From the NCBI GenBank assembly GCA_039621445.1, contig CP154954.1, positions 60,819,858 to 60,883,857 on the forward strand: a stretch of DNA of 64,000 bases, in the 5' to 3' direction. This stretch comes from Euglena gracilis (Eukaryota > Euglenida > Euglenophyceae > Euglenales). The notes beneath the pieces were generated by a model. The model ran no database searches, was not told the origin of the DNA, and saw only the letters and a program-made list of their open reading frames with translations. A program made the position numbers and the translations under genes. Positions 45,457 through 58,476 of this stretch are shown here, piece by piece; within the stretch, counting starts at the first letter, position 1; every line of letters begins with the position of its first letter.

Positions 45457-48400
45457 ATGGGGAGTGCTGAGCCGCCGGTGTTCGCGGGCTACGGCACGTT
45501 CTCCGTGACCATCCGGGAGGCTACTGACCTCGTTCGACCAGGGGGGATACGCCCTGGTGGCGTTTTGGGACTGTTTGTGGTTGCCAGCTGCTCATTTTTT
45601 TCACCGCTGTGTTTTGCCGGCCATTTTTCAGGCAGTTGACCAAATTTGGCCCAGCCCGGCCCGGTCAGGTTTCATCCAGATTCCACCCCAGGTGGGGGGG
45701 GGGGGGCTAGCCAGCCCGAATTTCTAGCCAGCCCAAATTTCTGGCCAGCCCGAATTTCCAGCCAGCCCAAATTCCTGGCCAGCCTGCATTTCTGGTCAGC
45801 CCAAATTTCTAGCCAGCCCGCATTTCCAGCCCTTGCCCAGCAACCCCGCTGGAGTCCTTAAAGAGATGCATGCTGCTGGCTTACGAGGAGATGTGACCTG
45901 TTGCTCAAACATACTTCCCCCCTCTGGGAAATTTTCATGCCCGCGAGCCCGTCAGGGTCCCACCCAGAAAACTGCCAGGGTCCTTGGTAATGACAGGAAG
46001 TTATGCCATATCAGCCTGAAAAGGCTGAGGGGAAAACCTCCCGGTGTGAGCCAAGGGGAACGTTTGCCGGGTTGGTAGCACCCCCACGGGGGCATGGCCT
46101 CCCTGGGGGGTGTAGGTAGCCAGAGTGGATGCACGGCACCACGCCTCCATTCAGTCTTCATCGTGGGCCCCAGGTTGGCAGGGTCCCCGGCACTGAAGGC
46201 TTGTCAGGGCACAGTTCCGGGGGGGATCACCCACCGCGTGGCCCAACGCCCCTGTCCCTCGGCCCCTCCCCTCCACCGCCATCCGGGTCCATTTCGGCCC
46301 CCGCCGGAAGCAGACGCCTGTCATCCACGACGATCCTGCAGGAGGGCCCGGGCGCAGCAAGGGGATGAGGGCACAAAAATTTTTCAGAAAGCCGAATTTT
46401 ACTTTGAGATTAAGTGAATGTGCTTGAGATTTCTCATTAAAAAACAATGCATAAGAATATGCATAAGAATGATACTTCAAAATAATATTAGTTTTCAAAT
46501 CGGCTGAATGGTCACCCGGAAAATTCCCAGACACCCTCAGATCCTTCTGCGATGCCAGAACCTTCGACGTTCCAGCGCCACAGCCGCTGGTGGGCCAATG
46601 CCGCTCCGATCGCTGCCAGAATTCTGGGTAAATATCAGCGAAGACTGCAGATGTTGTGCTCGCCAGCATATGATCAGGGAAGGTAGATTGTGCACCTTGC
46701 AGGAAGGCATTCAAAAGAATTTTCAGGCATTTAGCAAAAAAAATTGCATTTAAAAATTATTTTTCAGATTGTTAAGCACCTTAATCAGCCAGCCCACTTT
46801 CCAGTGGACCCCTCTTGGGGACAGCCGTGGGAAAAAAATCATTTTTTCAATGACCGGCGTGAAGTGGCGGGCGAACGATTTTGACCCCGAAAAACTGCAA
46901 AATGCCCATTTTTGGTTTTTTTGGTGTTTTTTTTGGGAACATAAATAACCCGGAAATAATTTTTGGAAGATGGCTTTTTTCCCCTCCTGGTACATCGATG
47001 TGTGAAGTGCCGAGGCAAATTCTTTCTCTTGCCGGGGGCCCCCTGGGACCTCCCTCCCCCCGGGGTGGAGGTCAGAGTCTGGCTGGGGATTTTTTCTTCC
47101 ATCCGGCGGAAACCGTCGTGCAGTGGAGCCCTTCAGCAAAGGCCTGGCTGCGGGCCGCAGCCCCTGCCACCGCGGCCAGTCAACCCTCGCCAATACACCC
47201 ACACGCCAGCCCGTCCTCACCCAGAACCCCCCCCCTCTGTGTCCCTGGGCCCTGCCTCGCCGGTCTGGAACACGACGCTGGTCTTTCCCGTGGCCGGCCC
47301 CACCGCCGGCTGCCGGCTCGAGCTGTGGGGCCCGGCCGCTTTCGTTCCGGGGCGCCGACTGCGCGCATGAGGACAGTCCCGGGCTGCCGGCTCCGTGCAA
47401 CGGGGGGGGGGGGGGGGCTCGGAAAGCCGCCGGTCAGGGATTTCGCCCCCGGGAACCCGGAGCGGATCGGTGAGTGGCAGACCGTCGTGGGGGTCAGACG
47501 GGCACCCCTGTCGTGGTAGGTGTTTCTGGGGCCTTGGTGTGGGCTTTGGTTGGCACACAGACAAATGCGCACATCATATCATGCAATTTGTTGGCCAAAA
47601 AAAATCATTCAAAATGGCAATTTATATCGAACTCCCCCCAGAGGTCTTGCGAGTTGAAGGGAAGCATGCAATTGGGCCAGGACCACGTCTTCCCCAAATC
47701 CCCCACACACAGCTGCTTTCGCCTCCCCAGTGTCTTTAACGCATTGAAAAGAAGTCGTGGGTCGAAGGCCAGGTGCAGTGGAGACGGGGGGGGGGGCGGG
47801 GGGGCTTTGGGGAAAGGGGTTCCCGGCGTGATGGCTCGACCCACCCCGCCCCCAACCCTCAACCCCGTGATCAGCTGGAATTTTTCCTGAAAACGGTGAA
47901 GGGTGGGCAAGTTTGATTTTCCCGCCCAAATATGACCCCCTCCCCGAATACAAAAAAAACCCCCATCGAGGTCTTGGAAATCATCCAAACGGAAGATGGG
48001 TCCCCCCCCCTCGTCTCTCGTGCCCTGACAGCCGTGCCGCGATGGGGTCAGGGGAGCCCGGCGGCGGGGACGCCAAGCGGGCGCAGTGGTGCGAGTTGGC
48101 CCCTGCTGGGCGGGTCCGGCTGGAGTACGCCCGAGGCGCGGCGTTGGTTTCGGTGGGACTTGGGGCCGGGCGAAGGGCTAAAGCACATGCACGGCCGCCC
48201 CCAGTGGCAGACAGAGACAGAGCGGGGGTGGGCGGGTTGGTGCGGGGGGGGGGGGGGGGGGATGGATGGGCAGGTTTTGGGTGGGGTGTGATTGCGTGTG
48301 GTCATATGCACGGTGGCGGCAGAGAGAGGAGAGACGCAGGCACCACACTGAACCCGACAGAAAAAAGACACCACAGCAGAATATACCTCCCAACCAGGCT

Positions 48401-51400
48401 TGCTTTTAAGTCAAGAAGACCCCCAGGGGGGAGGGGGGGGGAGTGTGGGGGCCAGACCACCCGGGGGGAGGGGGTCCCAATCCAAGGTTTGGATTTTGGC
48501 GCAAAGCACCAAAAAAAATTTGGGAAATGCCCTCAGACGGCCCGTTTTTGGGGGGGATCCCCTGGGGGGTCCTGCTGCGGGCTGGGTAGGTGCCCCCCCC
48601 CCTCCCGGGGGGTCTTCAACAAAGGCCAGCTCCCAACCCCCACGTGCTGGGTGGCGGCGTCCAGTGTGTCCTGTGTGGCCGCCGGCCTCTGCGGCAGCGC
48701 CTCGCCGGGGAGTACGAGTTCGACGAGCAGACGGACCCGGCGGAGCGGTCCTACGGCGCGGTGACCGTGGAGGTCGTCAAGGCGAAGGCCCTTCCCGTCA
48801 GCGAGTTCGGGGAGCTGCCGGACGCGTATGTGGTGCTGCCCAGCCCCCGCACGGCCGCGTGGCGGGTGTTTTGCTTTTTTCCCCTGGCCCCGACCTTCGT
48901 GGCAGATATTATCTCCCCCCACTGTGCTTTGTTTGGAAAGAAACCCTTCGCCCAAATGAAAGCAAACCAAAGCGAGGGATTCGGGCCAAAAAAAAAAAAG
49001 GAGGCCGGGAGGTCAACAGCACTCATTTTCAGCTCCGAAACAGGTTTTCCAGGTCCAGGAGGCCAAAAGAAAACATCAGTTTTGGGCATAAAATGTTTTG
49101 TATTACTTTCGACTTTTTTTGGACCACCCCCCCCCCTCCCGTCGCCCGTGTGGTCGCCCTTGTCCCAAAGGCCAGCGGTGGGTGCCGCCGGAGTACGGGG
49201 GACCGGAGCAGCGCACGAAGCTGAAGCGCAACACCTGCGACCCGTTCTGGAACGAGGCGTTCGAGTTCCAAGTGATGGACCCCGGGGAAGCCGCCGCCTC
49301 ACTGCTGGGGCCGAACCTTTTGTTCACCGGGACCCCCCAAATGATGGACGACCGTTCACCCACCCCCCTTGTGCCTGGCACAGGATGTTGTTGACTCCGC
49401 ACAATGCCAACAGCACATATTCAGGTTTTCTTTTTTAAGAAAAAATAGTGGGCAAATTTTTTTCAGGTTTTCAGGCTTTCTTTAGGCGCTTTAAGGCATT
49501 TATTTTATTCATTATTTATTCATTATTTTATTAAATATTTTAATTGATTATTTTTAACGCATTTTACACCATTTTTCCACAGCTTCCTAACCCCTCTGAT
49601 GCCTCTGTGGTGTCCGAACTGCTGAGGAAGAAGTCCTGAGTAAGGCGTGGTGATCAGGGCGGTCTGCAAGAGACAGGTTTTTTTTATTTCTCCTCTGTTT
49701 GTAAATGCCTCTTGGCTGAGGTGTGCCGTTACTGGATTCACTCAGTGGGCATTTTTGAGACATTCTAACACAATCCAAGGAATTTTTAAGGCATTTGAAC
49801 TTTTTTTGAGGCGCCACAAAAAATATAATGCCTTGATTCTGGGGCATGACCTAGCTTTGTTGTTGTTGTTGCTGCTGTTGGTGGTGGTGGTGGTGCTGGT
49901 GCTGGTGCTGGTGCTGGTGCTGGTGCTGGTATTTGTTATTTTATTATTATTATTATTGGTATGATGTCGTCATCATCATCATCATCATTATCATATTGCT
50001 GTTGTTGTTGTTATAGCAGGGTGTGCATTGTGCTCTTGACACACTGGTGGCAACGGCACATTCTCGTTTTGGATTTTCACAAAGTGTGTGTGTCTTTTTT
50101 ATTCTCTTGTTTCTAGCATTCTTTAATGTTTGCTGGGAAGTGAGTTACACCCAGCATCAATATTTTGCATGTTTTCAGAATCAGAAAAAAAAATCATAAT
50201 CAGGGAATTTTTCTTTTTTTTTGTTGCACCTGACACCCAAAAAAAAAGTGTGTAAAATCGAATTCCCATTATTTTGCATCATTTTGTGTCATGGTTTTTG
50301 GGCTTTCTGCATTTTGCCCCCCCCTGTCTACGCACACACACACGCACGCACGCACGCACGCACACACACGCGCGTGCGCGTGCGCGCGCACGCACACACA
50401 CGCACACACGCGCGCGCACACGCACACAGGTACGGCGGCCAGGCTTGTGCTTAGTCGGGTGCCTACCCCACGGGGGGGGGGTGGGTGCTAGGGGCAGGCA
50501 CCCCAGAGCACCCGATCCGACCCCCCCCGGGGGGGGGGGGTAGGGTTTTGGGGGGGTGCCTGCCCCAAGCAGGCACCCCCCTCCGACCCCAGCGCCGAAG
50601 GCGCCGGGGGCCCGGAAAAGGCCATTTTCACTGAAAATTTTCTGGGTCCCCCCCGGACCCCTATCCCCCCCCAGGGGGGTGTGCCTGCTAGGGGCAGGCA
50701 CCCTATAGCACCCACCCCCCTTCCCCCCCCCGGTTGGTAAGCACAAGCATGACGGCGGCATTTTAGCATCGGCACATACGCTGTTGCATAACCGCATTTT
50801 GCGCAGCCAACGCAGGGTGGCAGTCTTGCTCGGCGGAGGCGTCCGGCCGACGACCGAGTGACGGCCACGGTGCTGAGTGAGGACGGGGTGGTCTTCGGCT
50901 CCGCAGTGCTGGGGGGCCAGCCCCGCCCAACGCCCGGGGCCGAGAGAACAGAGCGGGGTTGTGGTTCCGCTCCAACGGGCTCCAAGTGTTCCGCGGGTGG
51001 TGTGGCTGACATCTTGCAATGCTCTGAGTGAAGGTTGTTGGACCGAGAGAAGACTCGTTGCTTTTTGTGTGGTGTGTGTCTGTCTGTCTGTCTGTCTTTT
51101 TGTTTGTCTATCTTTCCCCTTTATGTTTGGTTATCTTTCCCCTCCTTCCCCTGGGGTGCGCTTGGTACCCCCCAGTCCTCTTGGCTCCCACAAACTTGGT
51201 TTCGCTAAAGCATTCCTCTGTTTGACCTTGCAGGCTTGGCTCTGCATGTTTTAGGCTTTTGTCTCTTTTTGCACATGGCTAGCAAAGTTCGTACCAAGCC
51301 AACACGGTTGCCCCCAGCCTCACCTTCAACTGTGGCCCAGGCCACGTTCTGGGGGGAGGGGGGGGCCTGCCTGCCTGCCTGCTTTCTGTGGCCGCCCGCC

Positions 51401-54400
51401 ATCTGCTTCTGAGGGTGGGCGGGGCTGCCGGTGTGGAATTCGGGGCCGAGGCCAAGAAAGGGGCAGAGTGGCTCCCTCTGACTGGGCCACTGCTCACGGA
51501 GCTTCGGACAGCGCCGGATTTTGTGTGTTTTGAACCATCATTTGCATTCAGTTTAACAAAAGAACACCCCCAAAAAAATACATGATTACTGAAAAATTTC
51601 CCCAAAGAAAAGGGCCATGCCACGCCTCAGATGCATTGTCGGCGCCAAGCCACTGGTGGTTGCGTCCCCGTGTCTCCTCCGTTGGAGGGCAGTGGCCCCC
51701 ACGGGACCGTCCCCCCGGAGGCTGCCCAACCCGACGGCACGGCGCCCGAACTGCAGCTGCGGTACAAGTTCGTGGCGCGGAAACGCAAGGTGGAGGAGGG
51801 GAAGAAGAAGGACGAGGGCCAGGCTGCCTGCAGTGGTTTCCCCGCCGTGCCTCCACCGGGTTGGCAGCAACTCAGGCGGCGTACCTCTCGCTTAAGGATT
51901 TTTGTGTCGGTGTGGGCATTTGCGCACGTCGCAAAGAACTTTGACGGCTGGGGTCCAGGTTTTTGAACTGTTTGTGACACGCCGTCCCTCCGTTTGTGAA
52001 CACAGGAGGGATGCCACAAGTTGAGTCATGGCCAGTCTCCCCCAGGACCCCCCGGACCCCCCCCCCAGGATTCATTGACTGTGGGGTTCCAGATGCCTGC
52101 TACCGGGGGGGGCTTAAAAGGAACATCATCATTTGTAAGGTTTTTACTTTTTGAAGACTCCTGGGTTCTTTGTCCCAGACGACCCCCCCCCAGGACCCCC
52201 CCCAGGACTCGGTCTTGGGGAGGGGGTCAAAACTGCTGTAGGTGCACACATTACCATTACCATTGAGTCCAGTGGCAAGTTGTCCATCACCACACTGAAT
52301 TTAACACTCTTGAAAATTTTAAGAGTTTCACAATTTAAAACTCTTGTTAAAAGTTTTCAACCTTTTTAATAATTAAAATTTCAAAAAAAACGATTCAAAA
52401 TTTAACACTCTGTGGATGCCCGCACAGCAGCAAAGATGACGTTGGTGAGCGCAATTGCACAAATAGACGGTTTGTACATTCGCGCACACCAACCATTTGA
52501 AAACCAACCAAGAGCCTCCTATGTCAGTGTGTTTGGAGCTGGAAAAATGAATGTGATGAAATTGTGATATTCCTCCCTTGTATTCCTGTGTTGCTGGCGC
52601 CCAATGCCCATGAACGTTGCTGGTACGTTTGAGTGGTCCCCTCTAAATTGGTGTGTTTTGTAAAATTGCACAAGTGGTAGGTTTGTGCAAGTACGCAAGC
52701 AGCCTGTGTGCGCATTTGCGCAGACCAACCACAGTACAATTTCGCGTACCAATTTCTGCTTGCACCTGTGGCCCGTTGACACATTTGCACAAGGTTGGTT
52801 TGCACATTTGCATGCACCATTTTTTTTGCGCAAATGCGCAAGCCAACCATTCAAATTCTCCCAAATTCAAATTTGGCTGCATCATTTCATGATTAGTCTC
52901 ACCTCCCCCAAACTTTCAGATAACATCCCATGTTGATGAGGCAGCCATTGAAAGGTTCCAAACACATATTTTTCGAGTGTAATGTACTCCATATGCTGCT
53001 CTTAGGCACCTTAATGGCAAAGTCCTTGCTTTCGTCTTCCCTGGTTGCCTCATATGGGTTTCGGGTATCGTCACTTTCGCAAAGAGATAAAGGTTGGTGT
53101 GCGCAAATGCGCGCACTGGCAAAGGAAACCCCCTCAAGTGCGAGTTACAGAGGGTGCGCAGGTTAGAGGAGGGGGTCCCCCCACCGGCCACCCCACTTGC
53201 CAAGGGTGGTTTCAAAACAACTTGTTTTTCGTCAAAGGCCCAAAAATGCATTTGTTGTGCGAAACGATATATTTTTGCGGCCACATTTGAGCAATGGCCA
53301 ACGGCATCTCCAAGCAAGCTGGAAGCCATGAAAAGTGAAAACAAAAGAATCACATATTTAAAAGGATTTTGGGGTTTAGTGCAATGCTATACGATTGACG
53401 TGTCTGATTTCGCAAAAAAAAATTGCGAAACCGTTAGCACGCCAACTCAAAAAAAAAATTGCGCATCTGACAACACCAAAGTCCTATGGGACAACGAAAC
53501 GGCTTTTTGGGGGGGTCCTGGGTACCCCCCCTCCCCGGGACGGTACGGACCCAGAGGGGTACCAAGGACCCCACAAAAAGGCCAAAATTTCCTTCCCATG
53601 CTTTGCGCCGAAAATATTGGGCATTTTTGGCAAAATTTTGCCCAGGTACCCAAAGTGGCATTTTTGGCTGATTTGGGGGTGCAAAAATTTTGTTCACCCA
53701 GACCGCGCCGCAGGGGTTCTCCCCCCCCCCCCCAGCTGGACCGAAGGGAAGGTCCGACCCACCCCCCTACCTGCCCTTGTATCGAACCCTGGAAAGGAGT
53801 TCTGTACTTGTATCCCAGTGCACGCTGGTGGGGTAAGATCCGATGAGAAGCACCCTCCCACATCACAGCCTGAACGCAGCTGACGTTTTAGTTCTCATTG
53901 CCCAAAGTTGGTGGCAGCAAAATAGATTGACATGGTGGGGCCGAACAGTGTGATCAAAGGATTGGGCAGTGATTCCGAACTTATTTTCGGTATTTTCAAG
54001 GTGTTCTTTTCATCTATGTACCAAGTTTATCACCAACTTGTCATCAAATCTAGCTGTTTGTCTGTTCCTGAAGAATCCTTTTTCAGAGTGTTCGGGGGGG
54101 AATGTAAATTTATGTTTTCGGATGTTTTGGTGCTCAGGGGTTATGCCTTTATGTTTTTTCATATGCTTCCGGACTGGTAGTGGCTCAGGACGAGGCTCTG
54201 CAGCCTGCAAGCGACGTGATCGAGCTCGGCTACCAGCCTCGCATCAACGGACAGGTGGGGTTGATCCCAGAGGTGCGGCTGTATGCACCCAACTCCTTGC
54301 CATGGAGGCAGGGAAGATGTATGATATCTTCGAGATATTGGCGGAAAACCTGTTATGCCTGCCGGATGCTGTTTCAAATTCTTGGTTTCTGGTGCAGACG

Positions 54401-57400
54401 TGGGTTTACACAAGTGTGGTTTTGCAGTGGAATTAATGAAAGGTAATAAGCGACGGCCATCGATTCTTTGAAAGCTGTCGGATTGGGGGTGGGGGTCCGC
54501 AGTTGTTCAGAAGGGGACACCCCCACCCACACCCCAAGATGCTTTCCTTGAAGAAGGCATGTGGATTCTCGTTTTGGCGGTGCCTGCGAACTGGGGCAAA
54601 GCCTCTCCCTCCCCGAAATGGCAGGTACGTTGCCAGAGTGGTACCACCTCTTGCAGGACAAAGGATTCCGTCCAGGGATGGCAGGATGTGTGTCCTCCGG
54701 GGGACTGTTCCGACTGTCTCACTGCCGGAAAAGACTGGAAGTTGGGGCCCAATTTAGCTTGGACTTCAGGCACACACCACTCCCAGGAAATTGCAATGGG
54801 GGGTCATGGGTGGGTTTTTGGAAATAAGTGGGTGGGTGGGTTGGTTTGGGCCCAGGGAAAAAGTACCCCCCTCAGTTGCATTAAGGCTTCTTGTCAGTTT
54901 ATGGCCAGCACTAAATTCGCTTCTGGCCCAGCTTGTTGTGTGGTGAGTGGCCAGGGACCCCTTACACCAGTGCTCGTGTGTTGCTCCCCCTGGCCGGGTG
55001 AGCAACTCTGGGGCAATTCCAGCGCTTTTGGGACATACACTCACCGGGAAAACGTGCCCCCCCGGGGGGGGGGGGGGCACTAAGTGACTTTATTCGTCCA
55101 ACCACCTGGCCTTGGGGGTCAGCCCCTATCCCCATCCGCCGCCCTCCCTGCAAGGCAGGACAACTTCGTCGGCGCCCTGCTGGGCAGCTACACAAAGCGC
55201 GTTAAGGTGCGTGACAAGGCGTGGGCGGAAGTACCCTACGAGTCGCTGGATAGCCTGCCCAGGGACGCATGGGCCTCCATTCGCATTTCTATGGAGGCTG
55301 CTCTCCGCACCGTAAATGTGTGTATAGCAAATGCATGCACACCATCCATGTATGCCTACAGATATTTGTGCATTTGCACAGACATATCTCTGTGTATTCA
55401 TTTGTGGTTGCCTGGGAGGAAGCAGCGCTGGTGGGGCAAACCGTGGCCCGACTGCCGAGAATGCCCCAAGCACATTATGTGTGCCTGATACCCACTCCCG
55501 TCCCATGAGTTGGCTTCAGCCAAACTGGCGAGCACAGAGGGCGGAGGGCGAGGCTGGTCATTCTGGGCCCAAGAGGGGGTGGGATCCCAACTCCCAGGTC
55601 CAGGTGGGATGGGAGTTTGGCTGACTCCCATTTCCCCCCCCCCATTTTTTTCTGGCAATCTTTCACATCCATGTAAAACACTTGACTTCCCAACGATGTA
55701 ATGAAGCAAGGACATCCCAACATATTTCAAAAAGAGTACAATTTTTTTCCCATACTCGTTGACCCACAGACCCGGTACTTTGCCCAAAACAGCCAAAATG
55801 TTCGGGGTGGCCAATTTGGCGGGTGTGGAGGGGGACAACTCTCTGTGAGGCCAGGCAGGCAACGGGCCAGGAGGCCCACCTCCCAGAATTTTTGTGCGCA
55901 GTGCGTTTTCATTTCATTTGCCTGTGCCCCGAGGCAGAGCGGGGTTGGGGGGCGTCGCCCAAACCCCGGGGCCCTGCCAGCGGTGGAGCAGGAGTGGAAG
56001 TGCGAGACGCGCCTGCGCCTCTTCAACAAGGTCCGCAGCGCCGCACTCAGGGGCGCCCCCCCCCCACCGGCCTCGCGAATCTGATGCCCCCACCTGCCAC
56101 GGCCCGCAGCGGTTACCGGTTCTTTTTTAATAATTTTTTTGTGAAATCGGAAATCCTGTAAACTCCCCCTAATAAGTGTGCCCTAATTATGCACAGTTCC
56201 CAAATTATGTGCAGTGCCCTCATAAGTGTGCACACCCAAAGGGTCTGAAACTACCTCCCTAAAAAGTGCGCAACCCCAAAGGAGAAACCACTGTCACATC
56301 TCAGGTCAGAAAGCACACACAATTATTATACTGAAGGCCCCTGACTCATCGAAACACAGTCTGTTGCATGTTGGGTCAGAAGACTGTAACAAATACTCCT
56401 ATCAAATTTGACACATAATCACTTGACTCGTTGGTTGAGCTTGTTGCCGGGACCAAAAAATTGGCTACATCTCCAAACAGGTGTCCTCCGACTGGGGGGG
56501 GGGGGGGGTGGACACATGGGGGGTCGTTGGAAACTGTGGGGGGGGTGCACAGGTGCGCACATTTTAAGGACGCAGATTCTGACCCCAAAGGGGTGACACT
56601 TTTTAAAGCGCACCCCCCCCCCCGCCGCCAAAGGCGGCGGTCCGCAACAAGTGCACCCCCCCATTTTGATGGGATTTCTAAAGGAAATCAACAAAAACCG
56701 CTTAGGTAGGGTCCAAATAGATGCGCACCCCCCGCCGCCGGAGGCGGCGGCCCCCTATAAACACACCTGTGCTTCTATTAGGGGGGGGGGGTTAGGACAA
56801 AACACAAAATACTTAGTTTCTACCAGTCTCCCAGTTCCAGCTGACCCTGATGGGGTGGGGGGTCAGCCAGCAGTCTTTTTCATCCAGCCCCTGAGCTGGA
56901 CCCCCCCCCCGGGGGGATCGTTAAAAGAAGAGAAACGTCGTCCACTGCTCGGCACGTCGGGTTGGTGGAACCGGAGTTAGAGATCTTTTTGGATGATCAA
57001 AGGAATTGGTCGATCCGGATTTACTCCATGACCACCGTGCAAAAGATCCCCGTGGGGAGTCGGCCGATTGTGAGCACCTGGCCCCACACAAGTTCCTCAC
57101 GGCCCAAACGTGCTTCACGCCCAGGCGAGGCTGAAGCTGTGCAATGACGGGCTGGCAACCCCATCGTCCGTTTCAGTGGTAGACCCGGGGGAACCAAAAC
57201 CACCAGAAAAGTGCTGTGCTGTGTGCCGAATTCTTTTTTTTTGGCAATTTGACAAAATTTTCCCAAAAGTATCCAAATCACGTTCCGAACCGGTTTGGGG
57301 GTTAAATAATTTTGGGGCTCCGGGCTGAAAATGGGTCGTTTTGGCCGTTTAGGTGGAGGGAAGTGTTTCCCACCGCCCCGGGGGAGGGGGAGCGGCAATG

Positions 57401-58428
57401 CCCGCCTGCCCTCACATCGAACCTTGACCAGCCAGCTATTCACCACAAAGCCCCCCCCAAAGCCAGCAGTCTTTCAGTCCAACCACATTAGCCAAATCGC
57501 TCACCGGCCAGCTTTCCTCGGAGGCCCAGTGTGGCCTGGCCGGGACCTCGGAGGAGGAGGCGCGGGACTGGTACCGCTGGAAGGAGTTCAGCGTGCCCAG
57601 CCTGTCGCTCTGCGCCCCTCTGGCGGGGTTGCCCTGGGCGGTGATCGTCCGGCATCGCATCGGCGCCTGCAGCCGGAGGCTGGTCGTCCAACCTCAGAGC
57701 AGTTGGCTTTCGTTGGTTCCCCAGGTGTTTTGTTGCAGTCAGACGCCCTCCAAACAAGGAAAGTCTAAGGAGAGAAAATGGTCATTGAAAACGGTCATAA
57801 AAAGAGGAAGTGACAGGATTGGAAGTGGGATCGAGATGTGAAGCAGTTCAAATGAATGGAACAATTCCCACCCCTGGGGTGTCTGAGAACCTGCCGCGGT
57901 CCCGCCCCTGGACCCTGGCAGGGCCTCGGCACTGGCCGGCCTGTCCGGCGACAATTTCCGGCTGTTCGGGCAGCAGGGTACGAACAACCAAACAGTTAAT
58001 CGGTGGTGGCGCTGGCGAGGGGGGAAAGGGTTGCCAGCAAGTGCACATCCCCTGAATCACAGGCGGTGCCACCCCGGGGGGGCCAGCGCGGAGGGCTGGC
58101 GGCGATGCGGGCGGAGCTGGCCACGTCCCACAAGCTGGAGAAGGCGCTGCGCAAGATGTTCAACGTGGTGACGTTCGGCACGGAGAACCCGTCGAGCGAT
58201 CAGCGGAACGGGCCGAACGTGGCGCTGAACCGGCGCACCCACCAGGCCAGGGGAGGGGAGCAATCTTTCTGCCCCACCTCGTGCTGGGGGCAGATGTTTG
58301 CGTGCATAGAAAAAAATCTGCAAGCATTTCGTCCCACAAGTTGCCATGCGTTGTGTGTGTGTGTGTGTGTGTGTATGTGTGTGTGTGCGCGCGTGCGTGC
58401 GTGCATGCGTGCGTGTGTGCGTGCGTGC

Positions 58429-58476
<48 letters not shown>

